The notes under the pieces are model-generated. The model worked only from the letters and a program-made list of their open reading frames with translations. It was not told the DNA's origin and searched no databases. Positions 24,695-36,100 of a stretch of DNA of 64,000 nt are shown one piece after another. The DNA lies in contig OX453281.1 of NCBI GenBank assembly GCA_949710005.1, positions 24,523,862 through 24,587,861 on the forward strand, read 5' to 3'. This DNA is from Ricordea florida (Eukaryota; Cnidaria; Anthozoa; Corallimorpharia; Ricordeidae). Position 1 is the first letter of the stretch. Each line of letters starts with the position of its first letter. Both the position numbers and the translations under genes were made by a program.

Positions 24695-27600
24695 GAGACA
24701 GATAGACAAACAGACAGACAGATAGATAGACAGACAGGCAGACAGACAGACAGATAGACAGACAGACAGACAGACAGGCAGACAGACAGACAGACAGATT
24801 GATTGATGAAGGTGGGTAGCGGGCCACTGAAAATTCATTGACTAAAAACAGATCGGTTAAAACCAGAGACTTAAAACGTGTAACACACGTTCACGGCTTG
24901 TCCAGATTTAATATTACCCAAGTACGTTACTTGGAATTTGCTTTCTCCAGTCTTCGAGCTTGTTGACATTGCGCCGCCTCCATGGCGCGTCGTAAACAAC
25001 TTACATTCGGAACAACGACTTGTCCACCATGTTTCAATGAGCAGAGGTAAATATTTCCCAGAAAGTACGTCACACTACTTAAGCCAGTTTGATTGGTTAA
25101 TTCGGTTTCTGTTGTTTTCCAAATATGGTACTTGGTCGATTAAATGTGGACAAGCTGGGCCGGGTTGTTCGAAGCAGTGTTAAGGTAACCCAGGGTTAGT
25201 AGTGCGAAATTTAAATGTAGATATGAGAGCGTAACAAGCACATTCAGTATAATTCTTTTTTAATACAATTTGATGATTGTAGGCTCTGAAAAAATACAGA
25301 AAGTTATTGGAGAAAATGCTTTTTAACATGAGAAAAAGAAACCCGGGTTAAAATTTAACCCTACGTTAGCGCTAGATATTCAGAGGCACTTGCACGTATC
25401 AAGTCTTATGGGCTAAAAACAGGTGAAAGTATGTTCCCATGTATAACTGTTTTCAGTTTAACTTCTTTACTCCTGTGAGAGGTCAAAATGTAACGTGTTG
25501 TACTACAATCCTCTTTTTATAAGCACTGTTTTCTCTTCCTAAACGTGTAGATTGCTTCCCCCTTTGGATGATCTTTACTCCGGTGAGAGGTCAAGATGTA
25601 ACTTGTTGTACTACAATCCTCTTTTTATAAGCACTGTTTTCTCTTCCTAAACGTGTAGATTGTTTCCCCCTTTGGATGGCAAAAGCACGCCAAAAGTGCC
25701 CAAGACTTGGTCCGTTGGCTGCAAGTATTACTGCGCTCGTCCAAGAAGTTTGCGCAAGTTAAATTGATGGTAACAGGCTGGCAGGCAAAAGGAAAGACTA
25801 CGCTTGTCCATCGACTGAATGATGACTTTAAATACAAAGAGAATATTGCTACCACAGGTAAGGGTGACCATTTGAAACATTCAAGGGCCAAAAAAACGTC
25901 TTAGTGTGCAAAAAAATGGGGTTCATTTAATCCAATCATTTGGCAAGGTAAGTTGTACCACAACAGGACAAAAGAGAGATTAAAGTTGCGAGCGTTATGT
26001 ACTTGTCAGCGGCCTGGGAAACCCCAGAGCATTTGAACAACGACGTTTACAAATCCCCCTACCCCAAACGAAGATTATTTAAGAAAAACTACTAACGCCC
26101 CTCCCATGGGAACATATTTAACACTTAATGGTCAAAATATTGGGTAGTGAATCATGTTAAGCCTTTACAAAATATCCCGAGATCTCCTCGGGGGGGGGGT
26201 TAATCAGAAGATCTTGGGATATTTTGTAAAGGCTTACATGATTCACTATCCCTCGGGGTATTTTGTAAAGGCTTATATGATTCACTACCCCTTGGGATAT
26301 TTTGTAAAGGCTTACATGATTCACTACTCCTCGGGATATTTTGTAAAGGCTTACATGATTCACTACCCAAAATATTAGCAAAGAAGGAATCGTAGAATAT
26401 AGAAGCCGTGAAGAATGTAGTCGCTATGTAAGTGAAGGATGACCTGCTAAAAAGAACAGAATACAAGAGAAATATGAAAGTCGCTTACTGTCTTTGCTGT
26501 CGCCATTTTGCCAGAACCTGTTCCCCGGTAATAAATTAATGTCCTATGTACACCAAACGTTTAAAACATTGTAACTCTTCCGCTTTTCAAGATATCTTGC
26601 TGAAAAAAAATCATGTAAACCAAGCATCAAGTAAGAAACAACGTGTACAAGTATAAGATTTTTTGCTGCAAACTTTTTCGTGTAATTATCGATTGAAAAC
26701 TCAAACAGGTCTGGAAAACAGGTCCAAAATATAGGACATGAACGTATTACCTCTGTTTGGTCTCTAACCAACTCAGCTATCAAGTCAAGTGGGAACTGGT
26801 CATTTTGAGTTCGTACTGTACCCGTGAATTTTTTACTTCTTATCTTGGCAACTGACTATGTTGCTTACGTAACTGCGAGGATCCTTCATTTACTTAAATA
26901 TCTTTCTACCGCAGTGCACATAGTTGAAATTTTCGTATATATTCTTTCATTGCAACTTTCTTTGTCAGCTCGTTTCATGAACCGACTCTTTTAATGAGTG
27001 GGTGTTTTTTGTTAATGTCCTAGTGACAAAACCACACTCTTTGTCCACCTAATACCAATCTAGGACATATAATTCATGGTGGGCCACCATATAGTCAGTT
27101 TACAGGGATATACAAGGGTTTACAAGGATATACCTTTGTAAACCCTTGTATACCCCTGTAAACACTATATCTGGTGACTATATGGTGGCCTACCATGAAT
27201 TATATGCCCAATCTAGACTCACTTAGTAAACCTGGGCTGCCTGTGGTCGAGCGGAACTGCTAGTAGAGGCAGTCTTAACTGGTCTTAACCGGTTTCAGCA
27301 GTGCCGGCAGCTTACTACTCCTCCGGCTTCACCGGATGACAAGTAACCAGATTTGTTCGAATACCTTTCCGAGAAAACAGGCCTTACTTGATACACTGGT
27401 TCTTTCACGTGAAAGCTGGATGCGCGGGCAAATTTTTCGCGCCAAAAATGCGGCTACACGGAACTGCTGCCTTTACATTGACTGGAACTGAACCAACCAG
27501 GGTAGATAGAAAGCGTGCTAAGTTTCATGCGAAAAGCCGCTTGGTTTATGGTGAATCTTTGTTACAATTATCTTTTTACGACAGGCATTCAAATCAGTGG

Positions 27601-30118
27601 TCTCAAGGCAAGCAATTCTTGGTGGCCGTTGTTGTCAGCGTCCGACCATCGACTGAGCTTCCAGGTCTGGGATTTCGCTGGCCACGAAGATTTCTACGTC
27701 ACGCACATGTGTTTTTTGTCCGCCTTCGCGCTATATCTTCTTGTATGGAACCTCACTGACGGAGAGCATGGCATAAAGGATTTGTCTTCTTGGCTTAACA
27801 ACATATCTGCTCGCACGGGCCACGCGAAAGGCAAATCCATTGTAATCATCGTTGGTACTCATCTTGATGTCGTCACTGAGTACAAAGATGATTATGGAAC
27901 ATCTTACGTGGAGGACATGCGCAGTTGTATTAAGAAATTGCTGCAAGAACGGAATGATGAGCACTTGACTGTGGTGGATATTGTTGAAGTCAGTTGTTCC
28001 TCTGTCCGTCCAAAAGGTAGAGTTTGTACCTTTTTAGACACTGAAGAAATAGTAAACGTGCAGCTTGCAACCATCGAGTTATGGACGCACGCGGGAGGTT
28101 GCTGAGCACGGAAGAAGCGTAGGAGATGCTCAAGGTGCAACTGAGAGCATCTCTAGCTTCTTGATTGCTTAGCAAACATCCCAAGAGCGACCATAACTTG
28201 ATGGCTCCACAGCTGCTGCGTTTACCATTTCTTTTATAACATAAGACTTTTTTTTTATTAAATCGTTCTGCTTACATGAAGTCAAAAACAGTTATAACAT
28301 AGCTTTGGGAAAGCACGCGCTATGATTGGCTTATACGCATGATCTATTTGCCAATGAGTTGCATGGTGACAGATTGTGATGTTGTGAAGTCTTACGTTAT
28401 AAAAGAAATGGAAATCGCAGCAGCTGAGAACCCAGCGAGTTAATGACGCGCTTGGGAGGTTTGCTAAGCACTCACGAAGCTAGAGATACTCTCGACTGGG
28501 TTTATACTTCATTCTAGCATGCCATATAGTCTCCTGCGCCCATCCCCATGGTGCGGGAGACCATATGGCATACTGGCATGAAGTATAAACCCTCCTACTA
28601 TGCCATATAGTCTCCCGCACCATTGTGATGGGTGCGGGAGACTATATGGCATACTGGCATGAAGTATAAACCCTCCCACTATGCCATATTGTCTCTCGCA
28701 CCATTGTGATGGGTGCGGGAGACTATATGGCATACTGGCATGAAGTATAAACCCTCCCACTATGCCATATTGTCTCTCGCACCATTGTGATGGGCGCGGG
28801 AGACTTTGTGGCATACTGGCATGAAGTATATCCCCTCGGCTGCGCCTCGAACATCTCTTACGCCTTTTTCGTGCTTAGCAACCTCCCGCGTGCGTCCATA
28901 ACGCGATGGTTGCACGCTGCACGTTTACCATTTCTTCAATTAACCGCGCGAAAATATTCATTCAAGTAAAACTGGCCAAGCGACACATTTGCTCCTGAAT
29001 TGCGGATCAAACTGTTCTGGTCAGTAATCAACTATCGAATTGAGAATGTTATAAATGTTATTTAACAAATAAAGAAGCCTTATGATATAGATTTTACATG
29101 CCGCGAGTAGAAACAACAAAGCACACAGATCGACAAACCGACGCCATTTTATACCGAATTCTCGACTTTTTTCGCTTCTTCCTCCTTATTTGTTTTATTA
29201 TTCTCAGCTTCAAAACTTTCTGCTGCTTCGCAGAGAATTCCATCATGAATTTCTTCAAAGAAAATGTTTTTCGCCATCTCTTAGAGAATTGTCGAGTGGA
29301 GGTAATGTGGCGAAAAACAATAAAACACGCTTTTTCTATGTTTTATACTCTGATAAAACATAGGTTTTTGACCAATCAGAGCGCGCGTAAGAACGTAGCC
29401 ATATTATAAAATGTTATAATTGCTATGTTATAATCTGTAATGGCGAAAAATGAGTACAAAATGACTCTTTTGAGTTGATATCAGAGAAGTGTTAACGTGC
29501 CAGTCGCTAGAATGGTATTTAGGGAAGAAAATTGTCCTTAACTTAATTGTCCGGCACTCCGGTTCTCTCTCGTGGTTCTGTTTTTATCTACATGATACCA
29601 CCAGAAAACGTCATGACGGAGCGAGTCACACTGGAGCGAGTTCACCCCGGTTTCCTTGCTGGGGGGGGGAAACTCTCATTCTGTTATCATTTAAAGGAAG
29701 AACGACCACTTAATTCGGTATGTAATCTTATTATATGACTAGCTCCGTGAGCTGGCAAGATGAACCGAATCTCGCGCTGTGATTGGCTACCCGAGCGGGC
29801 AATATGGAGCTATCTTGCCCGCTCGGGATAAGGGCTTTGTCCCGCAAGGAAAATTCATCCGAGGCGAAAGCCGGTTTACCAAAATTTTCTTTCTTAGTTT
29901 TTCCGTGACAGTTAAAGATTTCCTGTGGTTTGTGTATCGATGGAGCTGGAAAACGAGAAAACTTGATTTTTGCTTGTAACGGGCTTCCTTTTCAGTCCTT
30001 GAAAATAAACACGTACACGGATCATTTTTTGGTGTTTTATCCCATATAATAAATCCTTTATTGACCAAGCTTGTTCGGTCAAGATGGCTGGATGTTGGCC
30101 TCGTTCTTTTTTTCCGTG

Positions 30119-30155
<37 letters not shown>

Positions 30156-33100
30156 CAAAAAAAAGAACTTAGCCAATATCCAGCCATCTTGACCTCACGC
30201 TTGGTCAATACATGCAAAAATGTCAACGCTCTGATTGGGTGAGAGCAGTTCAGTTAATGCAGAAAGTTGGAATTGAAGTTTTGCATGCATATCACTAACA
30301 AGTAATCAAATGATTTCGAGTGTGATTTTGTCTAAATAAGCACTCGTAAATTTTTCAAAGAGAGCAAATTTAACTCGCCCTACAGGCAGTGCAATTTTTT
30401 CAGTCTTTGAAAAATTCACTCGTGCTCATTTATTCCAAATTGCACTCCAAACCATTTGATTGCGTATACAAATGGGCTTTTTAATGTCTTGAAATGGGTA
30501 GCGCATGCGTCGTTTAAGTCAATTCAACTCGCCAACTTCAAAATAGATTTTCTCGGCAACCAGTCGGAATATCGAAAAAGCCTCACACCCTTTTGTAGTC
30601 TATCACCTACTGATTGACATTGTGCAGTTTGTTTGGTCGCACTTGCGAGCAGGAAGGCAGGTAATTCAGTTTAACAAATAGTGTCAGTTTTGCGTTTGAA
30701 GGCTAGCGCGCGCTTACCATTAAATCAAATCTTTAAAAAAATTATTTCTTCTGATTCTACATTTTATTAGCTTTACGATGATATATACTTTTCTGTGGTT
30801 AGAGTATAAGCGGCGCGTATACGAATGATTCTTCGGAAGACACCCCTGAAGGTCTACAGTAACCTTAAGTCAATTCAACTCCCACTTGTAAAATCGTCAT
30901 CATGTAAACAAGTAATCATGTAAGTTCTCATGTAAACACCCCGTAACAGGTAAATACGGCGACATGATTTGTCTTTATGTCTTAACGGTGTATAAGTTGT
31001 TAGCCATCGTTTTTATTGTCACCCATTATTAGGCATCGCCCATCTCAAGAACAAGGTCTACAGTGCTGTGAAGATGATGATGAAGCGCTCTGGTAATGGC
31101 GAGAAGGAAGTGCGTCTTGTAGACGAGCTCGTTCCACACGCTTTTACAGTTTTGGCTAAACGGATACAGGAAATGAGGAGCGAGAGACTGGAAAGCAATT
31201 TACCTCCGATTCTCACCCGACAGCAGCTTCGCACCGAGTTTAGTCACGTGATACGAAGTGATCCGAGCGACAATGGGCGACCGAACGACCCCAATGACTT
31301 TAGGGAAGCCACGCAGTTTCTTGAGGAAAGAGGTATTAGATCTCACATGATTCTTGTATTAGCGTAAATTTCTCCAAAGAACACGACAAAACCAAGCCTT
31401 GCCCCCACGAGTCTCCAATAGCTCAGTAGAAGAGCGTACGAAACGAAATCGAAATAAAAAACGACGTAGGTTCGACTCCTATTGGGAGAGCTCGGACGAC
31501 GTCGTTCTTCTTTCTGATTGGCTTCCAAAGTGTATCGATAAAAATTGAGACAACGTAAAAAAGTACGCTATTAGTTACATTCTGATTGCAAACAATTTAA
31601 TTTCTCCCCTTAGGAGAAGCCCTCTAGCAGCTCTAGGTCTCTTCACGCATTCTTGTTGCCGTATGTGTGACGAAGCCTAAGGAAGTTCTCGGGAAAGGCC
31701 AGCACGTGATGACATATTTAAGAAATAGGAAGCATGTAGCGTGTTTCTATCGAGTTATAGAAACACGAGTGGAAGTTTGGGTGAACGAGAAATACTGTGG
31801 GAACACGAGCCGATAGGCGATTGTTTCCACAGCTTTTTCGAGTTCTCACAAACTTTCACGAGTGTCTCTAGAACTCGATAGAAACACGGAGAACATGTTT
31901 TAGAAAAACCGCGACGAAAAAAAGGTCGCGTCATCATTACGTCTATCGAGTTTTAGTATAAACCTACTAGCGTTCTATCACAAATGCCGCGCTCTGATTG
32001 GCTACGCTACCCACTATCTATTCTGTGATAGATAGTGAGTAGCGTAGCAGTGTGTTCTTGCTAACAAAATGGCGGCCGCTTCTTCACGTTTTCGAAGTGT
32101 CCTTGAAGAAGATTTAGACAGTTTACTGGTCGAGGCTGTTCCAGAAAAGACAAAGTTTTGAACGACTAGTAGATTTATATTTATACAATTAGATTATTCG
32201 CTCTCGATTTCTATGCGTGATAGTTGACTCGGGCTGCGCCCTCGTCAACTATCATGCGATAGAAATCTCGAGCTCATAATCTAATTGTTTAAGAGAAACA
32301 CGAGTGGAAGTTTTGGAGAACGAGAAATGTTGTGGGAACACGAGCCGCAGGCGAGTGTTTCCACAGATTTTTCGAGTTCTCCCAAACTTTCACGAGTTTC
32401 AATTAGATTATGAGCTCGAGATTTCTATCGCATGATAGGTGACGAGGGCGCAGCCCGAGTCAACTATCACGCATAGAAATCGAGAGCGAATAATCTAATT
32501 GTTTTAGTATAAATATACTAGTCGTTCAAAACTTTGTTTTTTCTGGAACAGACTCGACCAGTAAACTGTCTAAATCTTGTTCACGTACACTTCGAAAACG
32601 TGAAGAAGCGGTCGCCATTACGCTACTCACTATCTATCACAGAATAGATAGTGGGTAGCGTAGCCAATTAGAGCGCGGCATTTGTGATAGAACGCTATTA
32701 GATTTATACTAAAACTCGATAGAAACACGAAGAACATGTTTCCCATTCCTTTTAGAAAACACCGCGACGAAAAAAGGAAAACAACTTGTTAACTTTGATG
32801 ACCAAAATGTAAATTCTTTTTGGTCGCGTCATCATTACGTCTATCGCCGAGTTATAGAAACATGAATTCTAACCAATCAGCGCGCGTATTTTCTTAGGAC
32901 TGTTTCCTAAATGTGTATTTTGATATGTCGAGTTCGATCGTCCAAGTGAGAGTAGTTCTAAGAAGAACTGTTGTTAACGTTGGCTGCTCTTCGACATCCT
33001 GAGTGGAAGTTATCATGACACCCTGGGGAGGGGGTAGGGTGATTTCCGCTTCGCGCTCGAACTCCCCTCCCTCCCCCCTCCGAACGCCAGTCACGCAGGA

Positions 33101-36100
33101 TTGATAAACAAAGGCCCCTGGGTTCGAACCATTTTCAGTTATAATAGTTGTATTAGTTACGTAAAGGGCCAAAAACTCTCCTTCCGATTAACAGTTTATC
33201 AAATATTTTTTTTAGGATTTATTCTGCACTTTAACGACTCAAGTGGCCTGTTGCGTGACCTGTATTTCATAGATCCCCGTTGGTTGTGTGACCTAATGTC
33301 ACACATCGTCACCGTTCCGTTCACCATGGAGTATAAGAAACCCATTCTAAACAAAGGCGACTTACACGCGTTAATGCAGCGAGATGGCTTTCCTTCAAGG
33401 TACACCCAACAGTACATTCAGCTTCTCAATCGATTCCAAGTCGCCTATTCGTTGACAGACGAAGAAATGCTCATCCCCTCGCAGTTACCCGAGGATAAAC
33501 CCGTGACAGTTCTCAATGAAGAAAACAACCGAAGCTTCACACCGATTCAACGCGTTTATAGTATTTCTCAAATGCCGCACGGGCTGTTCAGTCGAATCAT
33601 TGTTATTTTGCTTTGCAACATGAAAGAAATTCTACAACTCTCATCTTCTGATGTTACGTCCAAGGTGGTCGTAGATCTTCTCGACAGCAGCTTGTTTTGT
33701 TGGAGATCTGGGATCTACTTTCGAGACATGTCGTTGCTTTTTATGGTGACCAGTCTCCCCGGTCCAGATGCGAGCAGCGCAAATCTGCATATTCAAGTGT
33801 CTCCCGACTGCAGAGGTCAAAAGGCGTTGAGTTTTATCGTAGAGCACATTGAAGGGTTATTAAGTGAGTGGTTTACGGGCATAAACAAAGCCAGCGTTGT
33901 GCGTAAGGTTCCATGTCACGTATGCGAACAAAGTGGCGACGACTCTCATTCGTTCGACTTAGAAAAATTTGAACACGATGATGAACGTGGGGAACATTTC
34001 AAATGCAGCAAAAAAAGTGTCTCGATTCCTTTACAACACGTGGCTCCTGACTTGGCGTTTCGCGACGTTGATGAAGAATTCTTACTGCAAGAGAAACATC
34101 TCACGTTGAATCAGCACGAGAACATGGAACTTGGAAAAGGGGACTTCGGTGTCGTCTATCGAGGGGAATGCCGCGGAAATCCCGCAGCTATCAAAGTGTT
34201 TAAGGGCGAAAACCCGTACAGAGAAGTCCGAAAAGAACTCGCAGTTCTTCGGCGAGTCGTCAATCATCCAAACCTCGTCTCCATGCTTGGCGTTAGCCGA
34301 AGACCGCTGTGCATAGCTATGGAGCTCGCACGAGGCTCCTTGGATTGTGCGCTATTCGCTGAACCGCTGATCAGTATACCTAGAATTGTTCTCGTTTCTA
34401 TTGGACGTGAGATAGCGGATGCTTTGTGTTTCCTACATAACCTGGGCATAGTTCATCGCGATTTAAAGCCTGCGAATATTCTGCTGTATTCGCTGCAAGA
34501 AGCGGACGAAGTCCACGTAAAGTTGAGTGATTTTGGTACCACGGCGTTTGTCAGCCCTGGCGGCCTCAAGTCAACTTTCGGACCCACGGTGATCTGCGCG
34601 CCAGAAATGCTGGAATTTGCTTCCTTGGGGGGAGGGTATGGCCCAGAGGTGGACGTCTATTCCTTCGCTATTTTCCTCTATAACCTGGTAACTCGCAGAA
34701 AAGCTTTTCACATGATTCAGGATTCTGCCAAAATCCAGAAAAACGTGCTCAAGAAGGGTAGACCCTCGTGGAAGGACGTACCCGAAGCTAGACACCTGCT
34801 TCCCAACCTGGTACAGCTCATGTGCGCCTGTTGGTGCCACGCCCCGTTCGATCGCCCCACCGCGGTGCAGGCTCGTGATCAGCTCACGCAGCCATTTTTT
34901 CAGCTGCTCATGGGGAAATTTTGCTTTAAAGAGCAGCGCGCACCTTTGCATGTTTCATTTGTCAGTGCAAGATGCGAATTCTGGTTCGTTTATTGCACAG
35001 CTGTGCGTTGTGTTGCTTCCGTTTTTTCCACAAATGAAATGAAATTTAAAGGTCACGTCACCTTGTCCAGTGACTCTTCGGTGCACGTGCTATTCACGTG
35101 CTCTGTTGATGAGTTTTTGATAGCCTTGCTACAAAACAGCGCGGGTGAGGTTTTATTGAGATTGTGCCACGTTGAAAACAATGACGTCACTGACATGGCG
35201 GGCTCGCCTCTTCCCTTCATCTCACTAAACAATGTCTCCGTTTATAGTAGCAGTTTGTATCTTGCGACAGCGGAAGGGTTTTACGTAATTTTGCTGAGTA
35301 AAGCTCCAGTTGCAAAATATGAAGTCAAGAAAGTTTCCTCTGAGAAGAGTTTGGCAGTTGTTGCGACATCCGAGGAGATTTGGTTAGCCACCAGAGATTC
35401 TATTCACGTGTTTTCAACGCGCTCTGCTTCATCGCTTGAGGTTACGACAACGTGGAAACTTCGTGAAGGCGAAAATATCAGCGAAGCTGACTCGAAACCA
35501 TTCGATCTTCCCTCGCATGCTGAGTCTTCCACGCCAGAAACGTGTGAGTCCACTCGCTTCATTTCCACAAAACTTGATGTTTCGAAGGATGAACAGCACG
35601 TGTACGTGTGGCTCCTTCATCGTGGTTCTCTCGTGAAGTACGATGCTGCCAGCAAAAACGAACTCCTAAACTTGAAATGTGCAAACCTACTGCACTCAAT
35701 AGGTTATCATTCCATTGAAGAGAGTTTCACCTGCTTTACTATTGCGCATGATGCAGTGTGGCTAGGAACCGGAAATGGTGTTATTTTGATCCTCGATGCA
35801 AACGGGGGAGATCCACTGGCCTGGGCTCGACCTTACGAAACGGAAGTCTCTGGTCTTATGTTTTGCGCCAGCACGCAGCCTGCTAGAATGATCAGCGTCG
35901 GGAATAATCTGAACCGAAAAGGACTGGGCATCGGAGATCAAGTCACGTGTGCATTGGTCGTGGAAAGATCGGAAGTAGTGGACTGTGACAGACAGAGGAA
36001 AATTTCCGACGGAAGGACTTCACCGAAACGAGAGTTCCGACGCTGTATGAGCGACTCCAGCTGGACCGAAGCTACCGAAAGCGCTGGCGAAGTAGCGTTG

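Noticed and set aside
24597-24838. Cys-Leu-Ser-Val repeat proteins on the minus strand
   Set aside because: They are translations of the GATA/GACA microsatellite in different frames; no start context or non-repeat domain.
26154-26466. Repeat proteins over 26.15-26.47 kb on both strands
   Set aside because: Products of the 39-bp tandem array; no domain and frames end with the array.
27236-27330. Possible tRNA-Ser/Leu-like sequence ('gtggtcgagcgg')
   Set aside because: No box B and no acceptor stem could be paired.
28509-28814. 101-codon minus-strand frame with repeated [13 protein letters not shown]
   Set aside because: Arises from the 81-bp (27-codon) array; the units are palindromic DNA, not a protein repeat.
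33101-33215. Extending the last LRRK exon upstream to ATG 33,101
   Set aside because: A clear acceptor (ttttttttag) precedes 33,216 and phase-1 joining to 31,332 gives a continuous COR domain; the upstream frame has no COR similarity.
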